Positions 24,289-36,726 of a stretch of DNA of 53,808 nt are shown here, in pieces. The notes below the pieces were generated by a model. It was not told where the DNA came from, ran no database searches, and saw only the letters and a list, made by a program, of their open reading frames with translations. Each line of letters starts with the position of its first letter. The stretch's first letter is position 1. Source of the DNA: Mollicutes bacterium. Lineage in GTDB: Bacteria; Bacillota_I; Bacilli_A; Izemoplasmatales; Izemoplasmataceae. The translations under genes and the position numbers were made by a program. The stretch is taken from contig PULR01000002.1 in the NCBI GenBank assembly GCA_003551005.1, positions 1 through 53,808 on the forward strand, read 5' to 3'.

Positions 24289-26367
24289 TCAGGAATCTTC
24301 CTTGCGGTAGGACTCGACAATCTTGTCAATCAAGTTTCCCGGCACTTCCTCGTAGCGGTCGAATTCGCGAGTGAACACGCCGCTGCCTTGCGTCATGGCC
24401 TTGAGATCGATGGCGTAGGTCACAATCTCCGCTTCAGGGATTTCGGCGGTCACTTTCTGTCGACCGCCCTCGAGGGGGTCCATGCTGAGGACGCGGCCGC
24501 GACGCTTGTTGATATCGCCCATGACGTCACCGACGTAATCGTCCTTGACGAACACCTCGACGCGCATGATCGGCTCAAGGATGGTCGGCTTCGCTTTCTT
24601 GTAGGCTTCGCGGAGAGCCAGCTGGGCCGCCATCTTGAAACTGATCTCATTCGAATCGACCGGATGGTGCTGACCATCGAACAGCGTAGCCTTGACGCCG
24701 ATGACGGGGAACCCGGCGGTGGGGCCTTTTTCCATGCCTTCGACGAGGCCTTTCTCAACAGCCGGGAAGAAATTCTTGGGAACCGCGCCGCCGTAGATCT
24801 CTTCAGCGAACTCGAACTCGGTCTCGTTCGGATCAAGCGGCTCGAAGCGGATATGAACGACCCCGAACTGTCCGGCTCCGCCGGATTGTTTCTTATGACG
24901 CCCTTCGGCTTCGACCTTCTTCTTGATGGTCTCGCGGTAGACAATCTTCTGGTCCTCTTTCTCGACGTCGACTTTGAACATGTTCTTCATCTTCTCGAGG
25001 ATGAAGTCGATATGCGTCATCCCTTGCCCGCCGATCAGCAGTTGTGCGGTCTCCTTGTTGCGCTTGACTTCGAAAGAGGGATCCTCGACATTCAAACGCT
25101 GGAGAACGCTGGAGATCTTGTCTTCATCCGCTTTCTGCTTGGGACGGATCGCGACATAGATGGTCGGCGAGGGAATACTGGGGCCCTCATAGATTATGGG
25201 GTGCTTGCGGGCTGTTATCGTGCACCCGGTGTACATGGCATCGACCTTGGTGACCGCGCCGATATCGCCGGCGGGCACCGAATCGACCTGCAGCTGTTCT
25301 TGGCCGCGCAAGGTGAAGAGAGTGTTGATTTTCGCGGTCTTCTTCGTGTTGGCGACCAGCAGTTCACTACCGGGCTCGAGGGTTCCTGAATTGACTTTGA
25401 TGAGGCTGACAGAACCGACGAAGGGATCCACCGTGGTCTTGAACACATAAGCGGAAAGCGGGGCGTCGGCCTTTGTCTCACGGGTTTCTTCTGCTTCTGT
25501 TTCAGGATGCTTGCCCTTGATGGCCTTGAGCTGGTCAGGAGAGGGCATGAACCGTCCGAGCATCGAAAGCAGCGTACGGATGCCGATGTCGTTATAAGTC
25601 GAACCGACAACGATAGGTTTGAGATCGCCATCGACGACACCCTGCCGAAGCCCGCCGTAGATTTCCTCTTGTGTAAGCTCCTGTCCATCGAAGTGTTTCT
25701 CGAGCAGCTCCTCGGACGTCTCGGCGACACTCTCGACAATCTGTTCACGGAGTTCGGCGGCCCGGTCGGACAGTGAATCGGGGACCTCGCCCTCCTCGAG
25801 TGAACCGTCTTTCAAATAACGCGCCCTGACATCGACGAGGTCGACATAACCTTCGAAGGATTCGCCCGTGCCGATGGGCAATGTGAAGGGAACCGCCTGA
25901 TAGCCGATGGTGTCTTTCAGTTTCTGGACAAGCTCGTCGAACTTGACGTTGTCCTTGTCCATCTTGTTGACGAAGAGTACGGTGGGGACATTCCTCTGGT
26001 TCAGCTGATGGAGAATCCTCTCCGTTCCGACCTCGATCCCTTTCGTAGCGTCGATGACGAGCACCGCGCCTTTGACCACTTCGAGTGCCTGCTCGATCTC
26101 GTGGGGGAACTCTTCGCTGCCCGGCGTGTCGATGAAGTTGAACTTGCACCCTTCATGCTCCGTCGGGGCGAGGCTTATCGACAGGCTGGTCTGACGATGT
26201 TTCTCCTCCTGCATGAAATCGGTCGAGGGGTTCTTCTCCTCGACAGTCCCCTTTTTCTCCTTGGCTCCGGAGACATAAAGGGTAGATTCGATGAAGGATG
26301 TCTTTCCAGCGCCGAGATGACCCATAACGGCGATGTTTCGGATGTCTTTGGTCTCGTATCGCTTCAT
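24289..26367 (-). CDS. Elongation factor G-like GTPase (EF-G paralogue)
   Basis: 692 residues with full EF-G domain order: G domain, domain II, domains III-V. G1 is GHLGAGKTSF, G3 is DTPGSEEF, G4 is NKMDKDN. The switch I signature of true EF-G (RGITI) is replaced by RQTSLSIS, and the second Thr of GKTT is Ser. Domain IV begins with a GGAGQFG segment and the C-terminus keeps GVKATLFDGQHHPVDSNE. This fits the EF-G-like paralogue group (EF-G2 of Thermus and mycobacteria), whose role is unclear and which often lacks normal translocation activity. The true fusA should be in the str operon elsewhere. It is a single gene with its own promoter. Confidence 0.93.
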   Translation of the reverse strand: MKRYETKDIRNIAVMGHLGAGKTSFIESTLYVSGAKEKKGTVEEKNPSTDFMQEEKHRQTSLSISLAPTEHEGCKFNFIDTPGSEEFPHEIEQALEVVKGAVLVIDATKGIEVGTERILHQLNQRNVPTVLFVNKMDKDNVKFDELVQKLKDTIGYQAVPFTLPIGTGESFEGYVDLVDVRARYLKDGSLEEGEVPDSLSDRAAELREQIVESVAETSEELLEKHFDGQELTQEEIYGGLRQGVVDGDLKPIVVGSTYNDIGIRTLLSMLGRFMPSPDQLKAIKGKHPETEAEETRETKADAPLSAYVFKTTVDPFVGSVSLIKVNSGTLEPGSELLVANTKKTAKINTLFTLRGQEQLQVDSVPAGDIGAVTKVDAMYTGCTITARKHPIIYEGPSIPSPTIYVAIRPKQKADEDKISSVLQRLNVEDPSFEVKRNKETAQLLIGGQGMTHIDFILEKMKNMFKVDVEKEDQKIVYRETIKKKVEAEGRHKKQSGGAGQFGVVHIRFEPLDPNETEFEFAEEIYGGAVPKNFFPAVEKGLVEGMEKGPTAGFPVIGVKATLFDGQHHPVDSNEISFKMAAQLALREAYKKAKPTILEPIMRVEVFVKDDYVGDVMGDINKRRGRVLSMDPLEGGRQKVTAEIPEAEIVTYAIDLKAMTQGSGVFTREFDRYEEVPGNLIDKIVESYRKEDS

Positions 26368-26413
26368 GTACCCACAGTCCTTTTTATAATGGATTTTTTC
26401 TGAACGCCCTTAC

Positions 26414-26443
26414 ATTATAGCACAAGCCGTTTCTACCGGGCAA
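26414..26443 (-). promoter_or_regulatory. Promoter of the EF-G-like gene
   Basis: On the minus strand TTGCCC (26438-26443), an 18-base spacer and TATAAT (26414-26419), about 45 bases upstream of the start. Confidence 0.6.
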
Positions 26444-26454
26444 TGCCAAGCCGC

Positions 26455-27432
26455 TTACAGCAACCCTGTGGACCGGAAGAAGACGACGAACGTGAAAATC
26501 GTCAGGACAGCAAGCGCCGTGGACCAGATGACAATCTGGCTCGCGAGTTCCTCCTCGCCTCCGAGTTCCTGCGTGACGGCGACGCTCGAGACCGCGACCG
26601 GTGAAGCAAAGAGCGCGATCAGCGCCGGCCAGGCCGGCGTGAAATCCAGACCGAGCGGCCGTTCGATAGCCAGAGCGACCAAGAAGACAACCAGCGGCAC
26701 GACGACCAGCCTTGAAGCGACCCCGTGGATAATCGGCCGCAGCATCGTCCGTGTCCGTTCCATGCGGAACTGGGCGCCGACGGCCACAAGCGCCATCGGC
26801 GTCGCCGTGCGTGAGATGTAATCAAGCGCATCCGGAAGCACCGCGACACCCTGGGGAAGCCCGGCGGGAAACCCCACCAGAAAGGCGAGCAGCCCGGCGA
26901 AGACCCCGATCATGATCGGGTTTCCCGCCGTGCTTTTCAAAAGCCGCCACAGCACCTCGCGGGTGGTGGTGGAGCCATCATAAAGCCGGAAGACAACGAT
27001 GGAGCCGAAGTTGGCTAGCGGAATCATGGCGGCGTTGAGGATGACCAGCACCTGCAGCGCTTCGAACCCGCCGAGACGTTCGGCGAGGGGGAAGCCGATC
27101 AGGACGAAATTCCCGCGGAAGAGGGCTTGCAGGATGATCGGCCGTTCCACGCCCCTTAGCGGGGCGAGACGAACATAGAAAATCCCGACCGCGACGACAA
27201 ACAGGATGGCGATGACGGCAAAGGCGACCACGCCGCCATCAACCAGACGGAAATCCTCCATATCCGTCAACGTGGTGAAAATCAGTACCGGCAGGGCGAT
27301 GTAAAAGACGTATCGATTCAATTGCTGGACAAAAGCCTCTCCCACGAGGCCCACCCGGCGGAGCAGATACCCCACCACGGCGACCAGCAACAGCGGAACC
27401 AGCGCTTCATACGCAAAGAAAAAGCTTTCCAT
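26455..27432 (-). CDS. AEC family transporter (auxin efflux carrier-like)
   Basis: 325-residue membrane transporter with about ten helices in two halves of five. The N-terminal VPLLLVAVVGYLLRRVG and YVFYIALPVLIFTTL, and the later ATPMALVAVGAQF, FASPVAVSSVAVTQELGG are typical of the AEC family, whose bacterial members transport organic acids such as malate or malonate. The frame is open much further upstream, but that part covers the tRNA genes, so the ATG at 27432 (MESFFFAYEALV), preceded by GGAG, is taken. Its substrate cannot be told from sequence. Confidence 0.9.
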   Translation of the reverse strand: MESFFFAYEALVPLLLVAVVGYLLRRVGLVGEAFVQQLNRYVFYIALPVLIFTTLTDMEDFRLVDGGVVAFAVIAILFVVAVGIFYVRLAPLRGVERPIILQALFRGNFVLIGFPLAERLGGFEALQVLVILNAAMIPLANFGSIVVFRLYDGSTTTREVLWRLLKSTAGNPIMIGVFAGLLAFLVGFPAGLPQGVAVLPDALDYISRTATPMALVAVGAQFRMERTRTMLRPIIHGVASRLVVVPLVVFLVALAIERPLGLDFTPAWPALIALFASPVAVSSVAVTQELGGEEELASQIVIWSTALAVLTIFTFVVFFRSTGLL

Positions 27433-27483
27433 GGCTATCGCTCCGTTTCCAAGGATATTGTAACACAGCCCTGCGCCGATAAA

Positions 27484-27510
27484 GAAAAAAACTTGCCCGG
27501 AGGCAAGTTT
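27484..27510 (-). terminator. Terminator of the rRNA-tRNA operon
   Basis: AACTTGCC and GGCAAGTT form an eight-base stem with a four-base loop; on the minus strand it ends in a run of seven T. It lies just past tRNA-Glu. Confidence 0.9.
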
Positions 27511-27520
27511 CGTTTGTAAT

Positions 27521-27597
27521 TGGTGACCCGTGCGGGATTCGAACCCGCGCATGCTAGCGTGAAAGGCTAGTGAGTTAAACCGCTTCTCCAACGGGCC
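27521..27597 (-). tRNA. tRNA-Glu (TTC)
   Basis: GGCCCGT pairs with ACGGGTC (one G-U), followed by A73 and an encoded CCA. The anticodon stem CTAGC/GCTAG encloses CTTTCAC, anticodon TTC. Last gene of the rRNA operon. Confidence 0.94.
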
Positions 27598-27602
27598 ACG
27601 AC

Positions 27603-27677
27603 TGGCGCCCCATCTAGGATTCGAACCTAGGACCCCTTGATTAACAGTCAAGTGCTCTACCGCTGAGCTAATGAGGC
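27603..27677 (-). tRNA. tRNA-Asn (GTT)
   Basis: GCCTCAT pairs with ATGGGGC, followed by G73 and an encoded CCA. The loop CTGTTAA gives anticodon GTT. It is separated from tRNA-Glu by five bases and follows 5S rRNA. Confidence 0.95.
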
Positions 27678-27733
27678 GGATCAGCCGATAGTCTCTATCG
27701 ATTCGGCGCTTAAGGAACATGATAAAGAAAGAA

Positions 27734-27844
<111 letters not shown>

Positions 27845-27847
27845 ATT

Positions 27848-27869
27848 CTTTCAAAACTGGATAATACGG
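27848..27869 (-). other. 23S rRNA processing stem, distal arm
   Basis: This segment is complementary to 30727-30748 at about 20 of 22 positions. The two flank 23S rRNA and would pair in the precursor to form the double-stranded stem cut by RNase III-type or mini-III enzymes. Confidence 0.75.
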
Positions 27870-27877
27870 GTCAGAAA

Positions 27878-30722
<2,845 letters not shown>

Positions 30723-30726
30723 CTTT

Positions 30727-30748
30727 CCGTATTATCCACTTTTCAAAG
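30727..30748 (-). other. 23S rRNA processing stem, proximal arm (in 16S-23S spacer)
   Basis: Pairs with 27848-27869. The 16S-23S spacer is only about 100 bases long and carries no tRNA gene. Confidence 0.75.
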
Positions 30749-30768
30749 ACCTTCTTGAGAAACCGAAT

Positions 30769-30791
30769 GGTCTCTCAAAACTGAATAGAAC
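30769..30791 (-). other. 16S rRNA processing stem, distal arm
   Basis: Pairs with 32419-32441 in the 5' leader at about 21 of 23 positions, counting one G-U pair, enclosing 16S rRNA. Confidence 0.75.
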
Positions 30792-30822
30792 TCCCTTGTT
30801 TTCGAGTCGTGTGTTGCTCCCT

Positions 30823-32360
<1,538 letters not shown>

Positions 32361-32418
32361 AGTATCGAAACTCCTCAAATGGAGTCGCTTGTCTAGCTAG
32401 AAACTCAAAAACAAGTTC

Positions 32419-32441
32419 GTTCTATTCAGTTTTCAAAGACC
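32419..32441 (-). other. 16S rRNA processing stem, proximal arm
   Basis: Complementary partner of 30769-30791, located in the leader about 60 bases before 16S. Confidence 0.75.
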
Positions 32442-32477
32442 ATTCCTGTCGTGATGTCAATCCTAGTCGCGCCTAAT

Positions 32478-32506
32478 ATTATATAGCATGGCACGAGCGA
32501 TGTCAA
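32478..32506 (-). promoter_or_regulatory. rRNA promoter P3 (nearest 16S)
   Basis: On the minus strand TTGACA (32501-32506), 17-base spacer, TATAAT (32478-32483): a perfect match to both consensus elements. Confidence 0.9.
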
Positions 32507-32578
32507 TGTTTTCGTCTGGCAGGTTCCGGCCGAACCGGCTCCTCCAAAACGAATGCGAGCATTTGGCCCGCAATGAAA

Positions 32579-32607
32579 AGTATATAACTTGAAGGGTCCA
32601 AAGTCAA
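32579..32607 (-). promoter_or_regulatory. rRNA promoter P2
   Basis: On the minus strand TTGACT (32602-32607), 17-base spacer, TATACT (32579-32584). Confidence 0.8.
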
Positions 32608-32701
32608 CACTTTTTTACGGTTTTTCTAAGAACCCCATTCGGCGCCCGGACAAGACCCATTCCGCACTCCACGGGATGAATCCCTTGGACAGCCAAGCGC
32701 A

Positions 32702-32730
32702 ATTATACCGAAGCGCGAGGCCTTTGTCAA
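32702..32730 (-). promoter_or_regulatory. rRNA promoter P1 (farthest)
   Basis: On the minus strand TTGACA (32725-32730), 17-base spacer, TATAAT (32702-32707): perfect consensus, 20 bases after the proS stop. Confidence 0.85.
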
Positions 32731-32750
32731 ACAAAAACGATGATTTTTAG

Positions 32751-33983
32751 CTATTGACCGGAAAGGTAGACTTCCAGATCGTCGATGGGGACCAGCTGAA
32801 CCTCGTCGTTGCGGCGGTTGACAACTTCCGCTTTCCCCTCCTTGGTCGACTTGCCGAGAATGATGCGCCACGGGATGCCGATCAGGTCCGCATCCTTGAA
32901 CTTGACGCCGGGGCGTTCATCCCGGTCGTCCAGGAGGACTTCATGTTGTGTCGCGAGGCGGTCGTGGAGCCGCCGACCCAGATCCTCATTGCCCTTGAGG
33001 GGGACGATGTGCACATCGAAGGGGGTAATGGAATCCGGCCAGAGAATGCTATCTTCCGTGCTGTGCTGCTCGACGGCGGCCATCAGCGTGCGGCTGACAC
33101 CGATTCCGTAACATCCCATCACGAGCGGTTTACGCTGACCGTCTGCATCGGTGAAGAAGGCGTTCATGCTCTCGCTGTATTTGGTTCCGAGTTTGAAGAT
33201 GTTGCCGACTTCGATGCCTTTCGCGGTCTTGATCGTCCCTTCGCAATGAGGACAGGAGTCCCCTTCAGAAAGGGCGCTGTATTCCTGGTTGGCCGCATAG
33301 TCGCAGGTATCGCAGTACGTAATGGTATCCTCGCCGACTTCGCTGAGCACCATGAACTCATGAGCCTGGTCGCCGCCGATCTCACCGGTGTCGGAAGCGA
33401 CAATCTTGGTCTCGAGCCCGCTCCGGCGGAAAATCTCCGTATAGGCCGTCATCATGGTCGCATACCAGCGATCGAGGTCCGCTTCATCGGTGCTGAAAGT
33501 ATAGAGGTCCTTCATCACGAACTCGCGGCCGCGCATCAAGCCGAAACGCGGACGGAGCTCGTCGCGGAACTTCGTCTGGATCTGATAGAGCGCAAGCGGC
33601 AGTTTCTTGTAGGAATCGATGTAATCGCGGACAATGGCGGTGATGACCTCTTCATGGGTCGGACCGAGGCAGAAGTCCCGCTCCTTGCGGTCCTTGAGGC
33701 GCATCAGGGCGGGCCCGTAATCGTCCCAGCGTCCGCTCTCCTCCCACAAGTCGCGGGGCTGCAGCGCCGGCATCAGCATCTCGCTGCATCCGCGGGCGTC
33801 GTGTTCCTCGCGGATGATGCGCTCGATCTTCTGCATGACGCGGATGCCGAGGGGGAGGTAGGTATAGACGCCGGCCGCCGTCTGCTTGATGAGCCCCGCG
33901 CGGGCGAGCAGTCGATGACTCTTGACTTCGGCGTTGCTGGGCGCTTCTTTGAGTGTCGGTACGTAGAGCACGCTTTGTTTCAT
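32751..33983 (-). CDS. proS: Prolyl-tRNA synthetase lacking the INS editing domain
   Basis: 410-residue class II synthetase of the bacterial type, charging tRNA-Pro. Motif 1 lies in GVYTYLPLGIRVMQKIE, motif 2 in FRDELRPRFGLMRGREFVMK, motif 3 in GCYGIGVSRTLMA; an anticodon-binding domain ends the protein. Bacterial ProRS is usually about 570 residues because a 180-residue INS domain, which removes mischarged alanine, lies between motifs 2 and 3. Here that stretch is only about 50 residues and carries CDTC and CPHC, which could bind zinc. Standard flanks (YAANQEYSAL and KGIEVGNIFKLGTKYS) are kept, so the domain is missing rather than misread. GAGGTGG precedes the ATG. Last gene of the uppS operon. 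Confidence 0.95.
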   Translation of the reverse strand: MKQSVLYVPTLKEAPSNAEVKSHRLLARAGLIKQTAAGVYTYLPLGIRVMQKIERIIREEHDARGCSEMLMPALQPRDLWEESGRWDDYGPALMRLKDRKERDFCLGPTHEEVITAIVRDYIDSYKKLPLALYQIQTKFRDELRPRFGLMRGREFVMKDLYTFSTDEADLDRWYATMMTAYTEIFRRSGLETKIVASDTGEIGGDQAHEFMVLSEVGEDTITYCDTCDYAANQEYSALSEGDSCPHCEGTIKTAKGIEVGNIFKLGTKYSESMNAFFTDADGQRKPLVMGCYGIGVSRTLMAAVEQHSTEDSILWPDSITPFDVHIVPLKGNEDLGRRLHDRLATQHEVLLDDRDERPGVKFKDADLIGIPWRIILGKSTKEGKAEVVNRRNDEVQLVPIDDLEVYLSGQ

Positions 33984-34011
33984 GTTACCACCTCGTTGTT
34001 TGCATTCAGGT

Positions 34012-35568
34012 TCAATTGATCAAGTGAAGAATGTCGTTGTAGGTCACGTAGAGAATCAACCCGATGAGCAGGAAGAAGACAATGAAATGCAGGGTGTTCT
34101 CCACGGTCTTGTTCGGTTTACGACGCGTCACGCCTTCATAGGCGAGGAAGACGAGCCGTCCGCCATCCAGGGCCGGTATCGGCAGGAGGTTGAGGATGCC
34201 GATGTTGACGCTGAGGAAGGCCATCCAGCTCAAGAGGGTGAGAAAACCGGCCTGCACGGCATCGGCGGTGATGGCATAGATGCCGACCGGTCCGGCCAGA
34301 TCCCCCACGCCCACGTATCCTTGCGCCAGCATGTTGATGGTGCTGAAGATCATCGTTCCGGCCCCGACGAAATTCGCTCCGGCTCGGGAGAAACTGTCGA
34401 AGAACCGGAGTTCAGTCTCCGGAGAGATGCCGATACTGATCTGGACCGCCGGAACATTCTGACTTTCTAAGACACGCGGATGATGCGGCTCGACATCGAG
34501 CGTATCACGCTCGCCGTCACGGTCGACGACAAAGCTCAAGGATTCAGCCTCCGCGTTCGCTTCAAGATGGTCCAGCAGGGTCTGCCAGTTGTCGATGGTC
34601 ACCCCGTCGACCTCCTCGATCACATCCCCTTCCTGCAGACCCGCCTCATCGGCTGGCGTTCTCGACTGCACCGGGCCGACGACGACATCGTCGACGCTAT
34701 CGGGGGCGCTGCGGACGCCGATCATGTTGATGAAGATGTTCGGTGTCACCGTCGCGTAGGCATAATCATCGTCTTCAGTCCTGTGGAGGCGGAATTCAAG
34801 CTCCCTGGCACCTTTGTTGTCGTTGAGGGTCTCCTGCATGCCGTGCCAGGTGGAGATGTTGACGCTCTCGCCATCGGGCAGCGTGATCCGGTTGATGTAA
34901 TACCCCGGCTCGATCTCCCCATCCGCGGGGGAGCCCTCCTGTACGCTACCGACCACAGGCTTGATTTGATCTTGTCCGTCCGTCGCCGGAAATCCCGAGA
35001 AGAACGCAAGAACCAAAAACAAGACAAACGCCAGGATGAAGTTCATGAACGGTCCGGAAAAAATCGCCAGAAAGCGGGCGCCGAGCGGCTTCGATTCAAA
35101 ACTGCGGTCATGCGGCGCAATCTGCAGCTTCTTGTCCTTTTGTACATAGTGGGCTTTCCGGTGGACTTCGTACTCGTTGATGTATAACGGCGCGTGCCGC
35201 TCTCCCTTGAGATCGAAATCCTCGACGGTGATCCGCTCCGCTTCGGGGTAACGGGGGTCGTCGGGGTCGAGGACGATCTCCGTGATGCGGCCACCTGCAT
35301 TTTTAACAATGCGGATGTCCCGGCCTTTCTTGAGAACTTCGTCGTTGACTTCCTCTCCGGCCATCATCACGAACCCGCCTAATGGAATCGCGCGGATGGT
35401 GAAAAGCGTCTCGCCTTTCTTGCGCTTGTAAAGGATAGGACCCATGCCGATCGCGAATTCATGGCAGAGGATTCCCGCCCGTTTCGCCATCAGGAAGTGT
35501 CCGCCCTCATGGACGAGGATGACCAGTCCCAGAACGAGCAGGAAGACAAGAATATCAAGTATGACCAT
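34012..35568 (-). CDS. rseP: Site-2 intramembrane metalloprotease RseP/RasP
   Basis: 518-residue membrane protease that cuts transmembrane segments of anti-sigma factors and signal peptide remnants. The zinc site is HEGGHFLMAKRAG in the first helix, with the third ligand in NLLPIPALDGGRL. Two PDZ-like regions seem present in tandem (about residues 205-290 and 295-370; SRTPADEAGLQEGDVIEEVDG in two parts belongs to the second), whereas Gram-positive RasP usually has one. A charged insertion of about 90 residues follows the first helix, explaining the length. Position between dxr and proS is the classical one. Confidence 0.94.
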   Translation of the reverse strand: MVILDILVFLLVLGLVILVHEGGHFLMAKRAGILCHEFAIGMGPILYKRKKGETLFTIRAIPLGGFVMMAGEEVNDEVLKKGRDIRIVKNAGGRITEIVLDPDDPRYPEAERITVEDFDLKGERHAPLYINEYEVHRKAHYVQKDKKLQIAPHDRSFESKPLGARFLAIFSGPFMNFILAFVLFLVLAFFSGFPATDGQDQIKPVVGSVQEGSPADGEIEPGYYINRITLPDGESVNISTWHGMQETLNDNKGARELEFRLHRTEDDDYAYATVTPNIFINMIGVRSAPDSVDDVVVGPVQSRTPADEAGLQEGDVIEEVDGVTIDNWQTLLDHLEANAEAESLSFVVDRDGERDTLDVEPHHPRVLESQNVPAVQISIGISPETELRFFDSFSRAGANFVGAGTMIFSTINMLAQGYVGVGDLAGPVGIYAITADAVQAGFLTLLSWMAFLSVNIGILNLLPIPALDGGRLVFLAYEGVTRRKPNKTVENTLHFIVFFLLIGLILYVTYNDILHLIN

Positions 35569-35579
35569 AGTAACACCTT

Positions 35580-36725
35580 CTACTGTTTTAAGAGTGCGGC
35601 GTGGACGTAGCGACGAACCTCGCGGTCGTGCGCAAGCACTTTTTCGAGAGTCAAATGGTTGTCGTTGTCGAAATGATCCAGCGTCCGCTTGATGATGCGT
35701 TCAATGTCGACAAAGCCGAGGTGCCCCTCGAGAAAGAGACGGACGGCCTCTTCGTTGGCTGCGTTAAGGGTCACAAGGTGTAATCCGCCCTTGTTGGCGA
35801 CGGCCATGCCCAGATCGAACAGCGAGAAACGTTCCCGGTCGATCGGTTCAAAATCGAGCCGCCCATGGGCGGTCAGATCGAAGAGCGTGGGGAACCGCTG
35901 CCGTTGCGAGCCCTGCAGGGCGCTCAGGATGGGGATGCGCATGTCGGAGGGGCCCAGATGCGCCAGCACATTGCCATCCTTGAAGTGCACGAGACCATGA
36001 ACGACGCTTTGACGGTGGAGCACGGCCTCGATGGAGTCGTAAGGAACATCGAAAAGGTAATGGGCCTCTACGAGCTCGAAGACTTTGTTCATCATGGTCG
36101 CCGAATCGATGGGGATCTTCGATCCCATCGACCAGTTCGGATGCGAGAGCGCATCCTCGATGGTGACATGTTCAAGCTCCGCCTTGGAAAGATCACGGAA
36201 ACTTCCGCCGCTGGCGGTGATGACAATTTTTTCAATGGCCTCCGGAGAACTGCCCTTCAGGCACTCGCGGATGGCTGCGTGTTCGCTATCCACAGGAATG
36301 AGGTCGCTGGAAGAGCGCTTCAGCGCCTCTTTTATCAGTTCCCCGCCCACGACAAGGGATTCCTTGTTGGCAAGCAACACATCCTTGCCGGCCTCGATCG
36401 CACGCAGCGTCGCGACCAGGCCCACGCTGCCCACCAATGCGTTGAACAGCACGGTAGAAGGGGCGGAAGCCGCGAGCTGTTCGAGACCACCCTCTTCGAG
36501 GGCATGGAATGTGATGTCCGGATAGGCGCGCTGAACCGTCTCTTCGTGTTCTTTCGCCATCGCTACGGCTTCGACGTCGTGCCGGGAGAGAATCTCCAGC
36601 ACGCGTTTCACGCTGTGGCGGGCGCTGATGGAGTGCAGTTTGAACTTTGCGGGGAATTCCTCGATGATTTCAAGCGCCTGCGATCCGATACTGCCGGTTG
36701 CACCCAACAACTGAATCTCGCGCAA
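35580..36725 (-). CDS. dxr: 1-deoxy-D-xylulose 5-phosphate reductoisomerase
   Basis: 381-residue NADPH enzyme of the MEP isoprenoid pathway, making 2-C-methyl-D-erythritol 4-phosphate. The NADPH fold is QLLGATGSIGSQALEII; LLANKESLVVGGEL, VDSEHAAIRECL and ASGGSFRD are further signatures with metal-binding Asp/Glu. The frame extends to a GTG at 36740, but GGAGGTG lies six bases before a TTG at 36725 that gives the expected family start M-R-E-I-Q-L-L-G, so I choose TTG. The cdsA stop is one base upstream. Confidence 0.95.
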   Translation of the reverse strand: MREIQLLGATGSIGSQALEIIEEFPAKFKLHSISARHSVKRVLEILSRHDVEAVAMAKEHEETVQRAYPDITFHALEEGGLEQLAASAPSTVLFNALVGSVGLVATLRAIEAGKDVLLANKESLVVGGELIKEALKRSSSDLIPVDSEHAAIRECLKGSSPEAIEKIVITASGGSFRDLSKAELEHVTIEDALSHPNWSMGSKIPIDSATMMNKVFELVEAHYLFDVPYDSIEAVLHRQSVVHGLVHFKDGNVLAHLGPSDMRIPILSALQGSQRQRFPTLFDLTAHGRLDFEPIDRERFSLFDLGMAVANKGGLHLVTLNAANEEAVRLFLEGHLGFVDIERIIKRTLDHFDNDNHLTLEKVLAHDREVRRYVHAALLKQ

Positions 36726-36726
36726 C

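Larger units (their letters stand above)
32361..32750 (-). other. rRNA operon leader and promoter region
   Basis: 390 bases between proS and 16S with no gene. It holds three promoters (listed separately), the 16S processing arm at 32419-32441, and within that arm GGTCTTTGAAAAC, which resembles the boxA-type antitermination element of Bacillota rRNA leaders. I did not see an intrinsic terminator for the proS operon here, so read-through into rRNA is possible. Confidence 0.65.

Noticed and set aside
27433-27720. N-terminal extension of the AEC transporter through tRNA-Asn and tRNA-Glu
   Set aside because: The added part covers two tRNA genes; the transporter has a proper start at 27432.
32754-34019. 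421-codon open frame on the plus strand opposite proS
   Set aside because: It is antisense to the clear proS gene and arises from GC-rich codon bias; no ribosome binding site or family signature.
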